From positions 1,887,501-1,951,500 of the forward strand of contig JACVTC010000006.1 of NCBI GenBank assembly GCA_016946835.1: a stretch of DNA of 64,000 nt, read 5' to 3'. The DNA comes from Neocallimastix lanati (nom. inval.) (lineage: Eukaryota; Neocallimastigomycota; Neocallimastigomycetes; Neocallimastigales; Neocallimastigaceae). A program made the position numbers and the translations under genes. Below the pieces are notes generated by a model. The model was not told the origin of the DNA. It was given only the letters and a program-made list of their open reading frames with translations, and ran no database searches. Position 1 is the stretch's first letter; each line of letters opens with the position of its first letter. Below are positions 29,812 to 39,970 of this stretch, one piece after another.

Positions 29812-30011
29812 AAAGGGATAGCATTTTGAAAATTAACTCGTTTTTTTTTTTTTTTATTTTTCAAGTTGCTATCCCTTTAAAATAAATAATATTATAGTAA
29901 TATATATTTTGAAATTTAAAGGATTTAAATAAATGTAATTAACTCTTTTTTTTTTTTTTTTTTTTTTTGTTTTGTTTTGTTTTAATTGGAAAGTTGCTAT
30001 CCCTTTAAAAT
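29812..30011. repeat. Inverted repeat ATTTTAAAGGGATAGCA with an extra arm
   Basis: ATTTTAAAGGGATAGCA near 29812 pairs with TGCTATCCCTTTAAAAT near 29866-29883 across a T-rich loop. The second arm recurs near 29994-30010, again after a T run. AAAGGATTTAAAT words precede both units. This may be a small foldback element. Confidence 0.65.
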
Positions 30012-30069
30012 AAAATAAACTAATAAGATAATGCATCGCAAGTTTCATTAAAGAATTTTATTATTAGAA

Positions 30070-30262
30070 ATAATATTCCTTGTATTTATTTTCTTTAGAT
30101 CGTTGTGTTGAAATTAATCTTTTTTTTTTCAGAAATAATATTCCTTGTATTTATTTTCTTTAGATCGTTGTGTTGAAATTAATCTTTTTTTTTCAGAAAT
30201 AATATTCCTTGTATTTATTTTCTTTAGATCGTTGTGTTGAAATTAATCTTTTTTTTTCAGAA
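30070..30262 (+). repeat. Three perfect copies of a 63-bp unit
   Basis: AGAAATAATATTCCTTGTAT, TTATTTTCTTTAGATCGTTG, TGTTGAAATTAATC and a T run ending CAG, three times with almost no change. Perfect copies imply a recent expansion. Confidence 0.9.
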
Positions 30263-30630
30263 AAAGATGTTTAACAAATATATATTAATAACAAATAAAG
30301 CAACTTTTAATTAATTAATTAATAAAAATAAATAGTACTTATATTAAGTATTCATTACATTTATTAAAAAATGTTATTGCACTTTTTATTATTTTGGTTT
30401 AAACTACTAAGCAATCATATGATTACCTTTTTTTTATATAATATTTTTTTTTTTTATTTTTGAAATTGCTTCTCTCAATTATAATAAAACTTTTATTAAA
30501 TAATTTACATTAATTAATTAAATTTTTTATTATAAATTATTAATAAATTAAAAAAAAAAAAATTAATATATCATAATAATAATGAAATAAAATAAAAAAA
30601 ATTAAAAAATTAAAAAGTTAAAAAATATAA

Positions 30631-30806
<176 letters not shown>

Positions 30807-30863
30807 ATTTGATATATATTTCAGAAGTAGTGGATTTTGGAAAGATGAATTTTGGAAAGTTAT

Positions 30864-31037
30864 ATTGTTGAGATTTGACGCCATAAATTTTTTAATATTT
30901 TTTTAAAAAATTATATATAAATAAATAGATAAATAATTAAATAAATTAAAATTGTTGAGATTTGACGCCATAAATTTTTTAATATTTTTTTAAAAAATTA
31001 TATATAAATAAATAGATAAATAATTAAATAAATTATA
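30864..31037 (+). repeat. Two tandem copies of an 87-bp unit
   Basis: ATTGTTGAGATTTGACGCCA starts each unit at 30864 and 30951; the units are nearly identical. Confidence 0.9.
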
Positions 31038-31082
31038 ATCAAGTTTTGAAATAAATAAAGACCGTGTAAATTATTAAAAAAT

Positions 31083-31396
31083 AAAACGTTTTAAATATTT
31101 TCTCAATTAATTTTGTAAAAAAAAAAAAAAGACTAAAACGTTTTAAATATTTTCTTAATCAATTTTATAAAAAAAAAAAAGACTAAATAATTAATATTAA
31201 TTTATTTATAATAAATGATTAAATTTAAATAATACAGTAACTAAATATAAATAATAAAATCTCATTAAAAAGTAATTAAATTTAAATACTAAATTAATAA
31301 AAAAAATCATAAAATAATTAAATATAAATAATAAAATCTCATTAAAAAGTAATTAAATTTAAATACTAAATTAATAAAAAAAATCATAAAATAATT
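31083..31396 (+). repeat. Two further tandem duplications
   Basis: AAAACGTTTTAAATATTTTC plus an A run and GACTAAA occurs twice (31083-31184, unit about 51 bp). AAATATAAATAATAAAATCT, CATTAAAAAGTAATTAAATT and TAAAAAAAATCATAAAATAA form a unit of about 77 bp present twice (31243-31396). Shorter ATTAAATATAAAT repeats follow to about 31490. Confidence 0.8.
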
Positions 31397-31876
31397 AAAT
31401 ATAAATAATAAAAATAATTAAATATAAATAATAAAAATAATTAAATATAAATATTAAAATAATTAAATATAAATATTAAAATAATTAATAAAATATTTTA
31501 TTCTCTAGTATATAAAAAATATGATATTTTCATAAATACACTGATATATTCAGAATAATTAAATATTAATTAAATAATTAAATATTAATAGTAAATAATT
31601 AAATAAATATTTTTATTTTTAAATACTAAATATTAAAATATATTCTTAAAAAATACTTTATATAATTAACTAAAATGATTAAATATATAAAAAATAATTA
31701 TACAACTTAATATATATAACAAAAAATTATTTATATTGGATCTATATAAATTAAATAAATGATAAATAGACTAATATTAATAACAAATAATGAAAAATTT
31801 TTTTTATTTTTTTATAAAATAAAATATGTATTAAAAGATTATTTACCATAGTATATATAATTGGATATATTTATTT
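31397..31876. other. A+T-rich spacer
   Basis: No gene seen; ATTAAATATTAAT-type simple sequence only. Confidence 0.7.
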
Positions 31877-32356
31877 GGGTGTGGGGCATTTCGCCAAATT
31901 GCAATTCGCCAAGTTGCATTTCGCCAAATTGTAAATTATTAAATAAATAAATAAATCAATAAATAAAATTAAATATTATTAATATTGCATAAAAACAATT
32001 TTAAAAAAAATATATTTTGAATTAATATTTATTTATTTATTCATTTTATTTATATCAATACTCTACTTGTCGAAAAGCAACCTGGCGAAAAGCAACCTGG
32101 CGAAAAACAACTTGGGGAAATGCAACATTTTAATACTACGCCACTTGGCGAAAAGCAACCTGGCGAAATGCAATTTGGGGAAATGCAACTCTCCCTATTT
32201 ATTTAAATATTTATTAAAATATTTTTATAATAAATGGGAGAAAATATATATAAACATTGAAATAAGTGAAACTAATCGAGGAAAAGAACAAATTATTATT
32301 AACAAAAAACATAAATTTGATTTTTTTTTTTTATAAAAAGAAAGTATTAAAAGTTA

Positions 32357-34267
32357 TGAAATATGGGTTAAATAATTATATCATCTTTATTAATATATTT
32401 TATGATAAAGAGTTACAAAGATTAAATTATTTCAAATATACATGTTGTTATACTTTTACAATGTGGTTTATACATTAATTTACATACTATATCCCTCAAT
32501 ACATTTGAAGTTTATTTCTCATTATTTCACATATTCTAACATTTCCCCTCAAACCTAATTATTTCACTATGAATAAAATTTGGTTTATTAGGTAAATATT
32601 CATAAATTATATTATTACTAAATTTATATATATTAAATGAATTTTATTTTTATCATAAGTATATTTCTTAATCTATTCTTTATTAATTGTATATTTATTT
32701 ACATACTTTGTACAATTGCTTAATTTTATTTTAACTATAATACTTTGTATTTTGTATTTGATTTAACTTTTTGTGGATTAATGAATAAACCATTATTAAT
32801 AGGTAATTTATTATTCAAGTTAGGTTATACAAAAAATCATTTATTATTTATGTCTTTCTTTGGTTTCTGTCATTTTAAATTATATTAGTTTGTTTAACTT
32901 GATTTATTATTTTATTTTATTTTATTTTTTTTTTTTTTTGAGTTTAATAAAATAGTTTTTATTATTCAGAAGATATTAATTTTGAATATTATCATATAAT
33001 TCCTAAGTGTCCATTCCGAGTCTTTTAGGTATAATAATTTATATATACCAAAGTGTCTATTCAGAGTCTTTTAATCTTTATATTTAATAAAAATTCTTTA
33101 AAATATATTGTATAACGTGTTTTATACAAGTTAATTTAGTTTATTTAATTTTCATTAGTTTCCTTATTATTTAATGTTAATTTTCTCAAAATTTCGTAGT
33201 AGATACAATTTCAAAAATAATTTAATAAAGTAGCTTCATTAATATTTTATGTTCCTAATTCTCCCCCCAAAAAATACGAATTTCTTAAAGTATTTCAAAT
33301 GTTTGAATTTTCTCATAAATAAAATATTCATATATTTTGTAGAGGAATAAACATCATTTATTATATATAATTCATGATTATATTTAATTATTATAGTAAG
33401 TTAATATATATAAATCTATTTCACGCTGGATTTTATAATATTGTGTTATTATTTGAATGAACTATTTCACGCTGGATTTTATAATATTGTGTTATTAATT
33501 GAATGTACCTATTTCACGCTAGGAATTATCATTTATTTATATTTTAGTAATTTATGTTTCATTAGGTTTTTTTTTTTTATTGAAATAAATGTTAATATTA
33601 ATTATTGAGAATTGTGAAAATATAATTTATGTTTATAAGTTTTGTTAAATGATTGTTCGATTAAGAGTATTTTTAATTAAATTCTAAATTATCTTTTGAA
33701 TAAAACTTTTGGAGAATTAATTTTTAAAATATTTAATATTTAATATTTAATATTTAGTTTATTTTAATACAAATGTTATTTTCCAGATTTTGACTTTCTT
33801 CAAGTTTTGCTTTTAGATAAATTTTTCTACAAGGGGTTTTCTTTTTTAAATTATATATTAAAGGTATGATTCTTCTTTTTTCTTTCAAAATTTTAGATAT
33901 TGCAATTTCGAAGTAGATCATTTACTTTCCCTTGTAGCAGACATAATGGTAACTTTTATCATAGCAATTATTTTATTTCTTTTCCAAGTTGACGTATTTT
34001 ACGCCCGACTAAAAGAATAAACCTTTAAGGTATCCTTTTTAAGAGTCCATGAGACTCTTAATTTGTTAAGAGTAGTGAAATTTGGATTTAAAATTATATC
34101 AACTTTATTAACATGATTTATAACAAAGAGTTAACAAAAATTAAATTAATTCAAATTACATGTTTTTATGTTTTTATACTTTTATAATGTGGCTTATGCA
34201 TTAATTTACATAAAATATGCTTCAATACATATGAAGTTTATTTCTCATTATTTCACATATTCTAACA
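32357..34267 (+). mobile_element. Degenerate non-coding LTR-type element
   Basis: Two direct repeats bound about 1.5 kb of DNA: 32357-32541 and 34076-34267. Both start TGAAAT and end with GAAGTTTATTTCTCATTATT, TCACATATTCTAACA. They have diverged clearly. The inside has no ORF but has internal duplications: TATTTCACGCTGGATTTTAT twice at 33417-33521 plus a third partial copy, and AAGTGTC(C/T)ATTC(C/A)GAGTCTTTTA twice at 33004-33074. Before the right repeat is the hairpin TAAGAGTC/GACTCTTA (34040-34060), then the purine-rich AAGAGTAG. A clean target duplication is not visible, so the exact edges are uncertain. It is probably a non-autonomous, TRIM-like retroelement. Confidence 0.6.
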
Positions 34268-34439
34268 AAAAAAAAAAAAAAAATAAATCAAAAATATATA
34301 GATACATTAAATTATTATTTGTCCAATTTGAATATAATAATATTTAGAATAGTAATGTGAAATAAATGTAATATTTAAAATAAAGTGTATAAATAAATTC
34401 AGAAACAAGCTAATATGTAACGAACCTTATAAGATTTCT

Positions 34440-34606
34440 GTTTAAAGGGAATTCTTATTTCGGATTAGGGTTGGAATTGACCATCTGAAAGAGATTATGA
34501 TCTTTTCCTCCAGAGGCACTGGCCCTGTAAGCCTGTCTTACTTCATTAAATATGCGTTTAGGTTTTATATTCAAAAGAATTGAACATTTTCTAATTTCAT
34601 CTGGAG
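34440..34606 (-). pseudogene. Antisense fragment of a second MULE-family transposase
   Basis: Read on the minus strand: IDAPDEIRKCSILLNIKPKR then IFNEVRQAYRASASGGKDHN, ending LFQMVNSNPNPK and a stop. The core resembles IDIKPKHIFNAVSQEMG of the MULE at 19889 but is clearly a different sequence, and less A+T-rich. It lies inverted between plus-strand pieces of the other transposase, so it is a separate insertion or a local inversion. Confidence 0.6.
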
Positions 34607-35281
34607 CGTCAATGTTGAAAATGAAGATTCACAAGAAATGAGATTTATATATTCTGTATATAAAACAATTAAATCCAAAATAACAAGAAATATATATAAA
34701 ATACTACCTCCTGATGTAACAAAGTTTGATGAAATTTCTGATGAAATAAAAATATTATAAAACAGTTAAGATATGAGAATTTTATAATATTCAAAAAAAA
34801 AAAAAAAAAAAAAAAAAAACAAATTTAATATTCTTCCAATCCCCATTCGAAGCAAAATTATTTATAAAATATAATGAAAATATATTTTCATTAAATATTT
34901 ATATAGTTTTTATACTACCTTTTTTGATATTAAAAAATATAGAACAAGCTACTTATGAAATGATATTTGAAGAAATAAAAAAAAAAGGCTAATAAGTATA
35001 GCAATAATTATATAATTACTCCAAGTTTTTTTTCATTGCGTTTTCGAAAAAGGCATATCTAATACAGCAAAAGAAATATTTTCTAATACAAATATTAAAT
35101 ACTATATTTGACATTAAATAAGAATAGTTTAAAAAAAAAAAGAATTATTTTATAATGAAGCAAAATATAATAATATATATATTTATTATAAAGTGATTTC
35201 GAATTTACTTTTCGTAAATCCTGAATATGTAATTGATATTTATAGTTAAATTAGGCGTGAAACAATAATAATGACCAGAAT

Positions 35282-35319
<38 letters not shown>

Positions 35320-35749
35320 ATTAGGAAAAACTGATGAAATCAATATTTCAATTGAAAAATACAGAACAATGGAATCCAAATTAATTGATAATGGAATATC
35401 TTGAAATGATGTCATTGAATTATGGTTTGAATGTTTAAATGATTTAAATAATATAAATATTAATTTGTAATAAATGATAGTAATGAACAAATGAAAAAGA
35501 TTATCTGAATTCTTCTGCAATTATTATTATTGTTAATTAAAAATCCAGAATTGTTTAAAATTTTAATATTTTTTACAAATTTAATTTAAATATATATATA
35601 TATATATATATATATTTATTTGCTAATCTCAAAATTATTATTATTATTACTATTATAATTATAATAATAATTATTATTATTAGGACTTAAATTATTTAAT
35701 TTAAAGTATAAAAGAAAACTTTAATGTAAAAATATTATAACATCATTGA

Positions 35750-36105
35750 ACTATGACCTTCAGGATCACTTTCTTCTTCAATTTTATTTCATCATCTTTT
35801 TTAAATATATATTGCCTTTTAACTTCTAGTAGGATGAAACATCAAGATCTTCAAGTATTGATAAAAAACGACAATCACCTTATAAGATATATATTGTAGC
35901 ATTGCCACATTTAAGTTTCTCCTTTTCATTACTAGTATTATCTTTAATAAATTGAATAGTAAATGTTTTATTAAATATTGATTAGAGTTTATAAATAGAA
36001 TTTTTACTTGATCTTTCTTTTTCAATTTTCTTTTGAACTCTTTTTTCATGAAATTCTTCATATACGAATGAATTAGGTATTAATTTAGTCTATTTTTATA
36101 TTAAT
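35750..36105 (-). pseudogene. Decayed coding-like stretch, unknown
   Basis: The minus strand reads IPNSFVYEEFHEKRVQKKIE, then KERSSKNSIYKL, stop, FNKTFTIQFIKDNTSNEKEK, LKCGNATIYIL, stop, GDCRFLSILEDLDVSSY. It has only a few stops in one frame and is less A+T-rich than its flanks. No family recognised. Confidence 0.4.
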
Positions 36106-36478
36106 AATAACCTTATTTAATTTTTTATTCAAGATAGGAATATATATATATATATATATATAAGTTATTTCAATTATTATATAAATAGCCTTTTGATATA
36201 AATATTTAAGTTCTTAATATATTTTATTAATTAATTGATTTAAAATAAGAATTAATAATTTCTTTTTAGTAGTAAATTTTTAATCATCATATATGTCGAG
36301 TATTCTCCATTTCTTCCTATATTTGTATATATATATTTTAATACAATATATAATACAATATATATATATATATTTTTTTTTTAAATGCTATAATTATGAT
36401 TATTATTATATCTACTTATTAAAAAAAAAAAAAGAAATAACATTATATTTATAATAAACGTTGTTAAATAATTAAAGA

Positions 36479-36631
36479 GAATATATCATTTTGGTGCATT
36501 ACAAATCATGATTTTGAAATCCTTCATTTGAATATATCATTTTAGTGCATTATAAAATTGATTTTGAAATCCTTCATTTGAATATATCATTTTAGTGCAT
36601 TATAAATTATGATTTTGAAATCCTTCATTTA
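36479..36631 (+). repeat. Three tandem copies of a 51-bp unit
   Basis: GAATATATCATTTT(A/G)GTGC, ATTATAAATTATGATTTTGA and AATCCTTCATTT, three times, with the first unit the most diverged. Confidence 0.9.
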
Positions 36632-37322
36632 CCAAAACATTGAGATAGTATCTTTTTTAATATAACAATTAATAATATTAGTTTGAGGTTTAACATTTAT
36701 GAATACTTTCCCCTATTTTGTTTATTATTTTGTTTATTATTTTGTTTATTATTTTATATTTATAATTTTTATTTATTTTATATTTTTTTTTAAGTTATTT
36801 CATTTTATTTTAATATTAACGGTTGCTTCATTTCATATCCTAATATTTTTTGAACCTGTTGGTATAATATTTAATGATTTATGGCATATAAAATGTGTAA
36901 TTGGATGCCCAAGTTGATGATTTTTAATAAGGAATGACTTTTAAATCATATAAAAAATTATGACCTATTAAAATATAAATTCAAAATATTAAACTATTAT
37001 CAGTTAAGTTTTATTATTGATACTTGAGGAGTATTGAGAGTATATTAGAAGGTAATCGTTGAATTTTAAAGATTATCTTTTATTGGATTTAATATTGTTA
37101 TGTATGTTTCATCTCTTGGGTTCAATAATTCCATATTTTCGTCTTCTTTTCCAAAGGAAAATAATTGATTTGATACCTTTAAAGCAATGATAAAAAATAA
37201 ATAAATAGTTATATTACTAAACATACAACAAATTCATAAAATGTTTTATAATATATAGATAAAATATATTAAAATACTTCTCCAATATTCTAAGGATTCC
37301 TACTATACAAAATTTTTTAAAA
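36632..37322. other. Spacer left of the copia element
   Basis: No intact gene. TTTATTATTTTG is repeated at 36718-36760. On the minus strand at about 37080-37185 a short open piece, VSNQLFSFGKEDENMELLNP, is less A+T-rich and could be a gene fragment; I cannot assign it. Confidence 0.5.
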
Positions 37323-37327
37323 AAATA
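37323..37327. repeat. Target-site duplication AAATA (left)
   Basis: Five bases directly before the 5' LTR, matching 43412-43416 directly after the 3' LTR. Five bases is the usual copia size. Confidence 0.85.
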
Positions 37328-37507
37328 TGTGAAATGAGATAAATACCAAATATAAGAATTAATATTTAATATATTTAACCAATAGAATTAATTATCTAAA
37401 TGTATAAAATAAGCATGATGTGTTTTTTATTTTTATTTTTACTTAACACTTTTATAATAAAATAAATACCAAAATATAATATGAATTGTTAATCATCTGA
37501 GTTAAGA
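37328..37507 (+). repeat. 5' LTR of the copia element
   Basis: 180 bp, from TGTGAAATGAGATAAATACC to TCATCTGAGTTAAGA. It should contain the promoter of the element. The right edge is less certain by one or two bases, because it does not end in CA. Confidence 0.9.
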
Positions 37508-37540
37508 GATTAAGAGTCTCAATCTCCTCAGATTGAGCTA
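37508..37540 (+). promoter_or_regulatory. Putative primer-binding region with 8-bp hairpin
   Basis: Directly after the 5' LTR lies GATTAAGAGTCTCAATCTCC, then TCAGATTGAGC. CTCAATCT (37518-37525) pairs with AGATTGAG (37530-37537). Position suggests the primer-binding site for reverse transcription, but I cannot match it to a tRNA. TAAGAGTC also occurs in the hairpin of the other LTR-type element at 34040. Confidence 0.4.
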
Positions 37541-37870
37541 TAATAAAAGATAAATATTTATATTTTTTTTTTTTTGGATCATATAAACAATGATATTTTT
37601 TTTTGTCATAAATGTTCAAAAGTTTTAAAATTAAAAAAAAAAGGGGTGTTTTTTTTTTTTAACGTTTACTCTTATATAAATCTATAACATATAACTTAAA
37701 CAAAACTATAACTCAATCTAATGTGTTCAAAATAAGAAACATATTTCAATGATATTAATTTTTTTTTTCAAGAAATCTTACAACATAATGTGATATTAAA
37801 TTTAGATGAATTAAAAATTAAATAAACAAATACAAATATCATTTATAATAAATATAAATAAAAAAAAATA

Positions 37871-38070
37871 GCAAAAATACTTTGAGCTGAGTAAAGTCAG
37901 CAAATGGTTAAAATATTTTAAGCTGAGTAAAGTCAGCCAAATGAACAAAAATACTTTGAGCTGAATAAAGTCAGTCAAATGGATAAAAATACTCTGAGCT
38001 GAATAAAGTCAGTCAAATGAATAATAATATTTTGAGCTGAGTAAAGTCAGCCAAATAATCTGAGCTGATT
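37871..38070 (+). repeat. 38-bp tandem repeat in the copia leader
   Basis: GAGCTGA(G/A)TAAAGTCAG(C/T)CA, then AATG and an A-rich spacer. Unit starts lie at 37884, 37920, 37958, 37996, 38034 and 38062 (the last partial). The array is in the untranslated leader between LTR and gag. Confidence 0.9.
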
Positions 38071-38541
38071 ACATAAATATAAATATAAAAAAAAAATTAA
38101 TAAAAATAAAAATAAGAATAAAAAAATTTTTTTTTATCAAAGAAATCATTCAATCAAATGAATAACAAAATATAATCATCTTATTTGACAAAACTAAAGA
38201 TCAAAATAAAATTTCAATGAATCAAAAATAAACAATTTAAACAATAAAAATAATATAAATAACCAATCGCAAAAATCAAGATTTAATAATCAGATGATAT
38301 CTTTAACTAAAATATACCCAATAAAACAGGACAAAATCAGTATTCGGCATATTAAAATAATATAAACAATTCAATATAAACTCCCAATCATAAACCATTC
38401 TTTAATCAAAATTTAAATTAAAAATATAAATATAAATAGAACAAATAATAAAATAAAAAAATTATTCTATAACAATATTAAATTTATATTACGAAATACA
38501 ACTAATCCCTTAAATAAAGCAGTATTAATAATCAAAATAAT

Positions 38542-39970
38542 ATGACAAGACAAGGAAATTAATCAACCTATTGTGATTAACGATCCCCAAACAAAGGGCA
38601 TCACTTTCAGTTACTCTGAAAATTTCAATAGAGTAATTGATCTCACTCCAGAAAATTACAACAGCTGGAGAACTAGTATCCTTTACTTATTAATGATAAA
38701 TAACCTTGAAGGATACGTTGTTTCTGAAAAGGTGAAGAAGATAAGAAAAAGGAATGTTAAAGATGACCTCAGTGATTACATGGAAGATAAGTTCGATAAT
38801 AATTTAGTGTATGATAAAGACACCAACCTTCTAGACATTAAAAATGATGTCATGGTAAAATGGATAATCATTAATAGTTTAGGAGAGGAAACTAGGAAAA
38901 TAATCGAGGGACAAGGGAAAACAGCTTTCCAAACATGGAAAATCTTAGAACATTCCTTCACAAGAAGTCCAGAACGAAGAAAATTAGAAATACAAAATAA
39001 AATAAACAATCTAAAATACAATGAAGACCAAGACATAAATATCTTTATGGCAAAACTAAAAAATGCCATAGAAGAGCTTGAAAACCTAGATCACGATATT
39101 AGTGATAATATAAAAGCTGGAATACTCAACAGATCTCTACCCGAAAACCTGAGATTTATAAATGTTTTCCAATACAAAGATGATTGGAATAAACTATGTT
39201 CCTACATTAAAAATGTCATTCCTGACATTATATTCTCTAACATGAAGGAATCAATAAAACAAGAAGGATCCGATAAACAGATATTCCATATTGAACAGAA
39301 AAGTAGATTTCGAACTAATAACAAAAAACACAATGTCAAAAGAAAATCAAATAACGGAAAATGTCATACCTGTGGAAAATTCGGTCACTTTTCAAGGGAC
39401 TGTTGGTACAACAACAAACTTAAGAACAAACATAAAAATTACTTTAAATTTAAAAAACAACACTATAATAATACCAGAAATAACCAGTTTAAAAACAAAA
39501 CATTTAGAAATACAAGTAAACAAATAAACTATGTTAGTTCAAATAATAAAAACCATAATTCTGGTATTTTTTCAGAAGATTACAATTTAGAAAATGACAT
39601 TTTATTAAACTGTATCACAACTAAATATCAAAATGATTCGGAAACAAAACTTGAACAAAACAATAAAATTTCATCTTGGATTTTAGATTCTGGAGCTTCA
39701 TTACATATCACTAATTCCATCAGTTCCCTCAAAAATTTAAAGTATTGCAATGAAAATATTGTACTCCCAAATGGTAACATAGTCACATCACATAAATGTG
39801 GTGATTTCATTGGATATTTAAATAGTAATAAATTTGTATTAAGAAACGTCCATTTTGTACCACATATAACTAAAAATATAATTTCAGTTACTAAACTCAT
39901 CCAGCAATATTATAAGGTCATTTTCTTTAATAACAAAAATCATTTATGTGCAACCATCTATGATCAATAG
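38542..39970 (+). pseudogene. copia gag and protease
   Basis: Structural gag and aspartic protease of the element. An ATG at 38542 opens MTRQ but is thrown out of frame after four codons by one extra base (about 38553). From 38546 the second frame is open to the stop at 39968. It carries a gag region with WRTSILYLLMINNLEGYV and WKILEHSF, a basic linker, a CCHC zinc knuckle CHTCGKFGHFSRDC, and the protease active site ILDSGASLHIT followed by NIISVTKLI. The frame ends at TAG (39968-39970), with a further TAA at 39977, before the GAG-pre-integrase zinc region. The stop could be a read-through signal, but the extra frame break at the start suggests damage or sequence error. Confidence 0.85.

Larger units (their letters stand above)
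28824..30630. other. Repeat-rich intergenic region
   Basis: No gene seen. It holds a two-copy repeat (29057-29490), an inverted repeat with a third copy of one arm (29812-30011) and a three-copy 63-bp repeat (30070-30262), listed separately. Confidence 0.7.
31877..35475 (+). mobile_element. Second MULE remnant, interrupted by an LTR element
   Basis: It starts with the same iteron block as 23416-23798 (31877-32195). A transposase N-terminus follows at 32234 (IEISETNRGKEQIIINKKHK, nearly identical to the copy at 19889). The frame is then lost at an LTR-type insertion (about 32357-34267). Transposase pieces resume beyond it: KSKIYRYIKL near 34290, SQEMRFIYSVYKTIKSK near 34632, QATYEMIFEEIKKKG near 34940, FEKGISNTAKEIFSNTNIKY near 35043 and TDEINISIEKYRTME near 35335, ending at ELWFECLNDLNNIN. 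The order matches the first MULE. Many stops are present. No right-hand inverted repeat was found. Confidence 0.75.
32234..35475 (+). pseudogene. Dispersed pieces of a MULE transposase
   Basis: See the element entry for the order of pieces. Compared with the copy at 19889, this one has many more substitutions, stops and A-run insertions (for example 34792-34820 and 35288-35317). It is further split by the LTR-type insertion and by the antisense fragment at 34440-34606. No protein can be expected. Confidence 0.75.

Noticed and set aside
36699-36917. 72-aa ORF left of the copia element
   Set aside because: Mostly Phe/Tyr/Ile from a TTTATTATTTTG repeat; the last part has no recognisable family and no support as an exon.
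39628-39900. Minus-strand ORFs across gag and pol
   Set aside because: Antisense shadows of the copia frames, with no family features.
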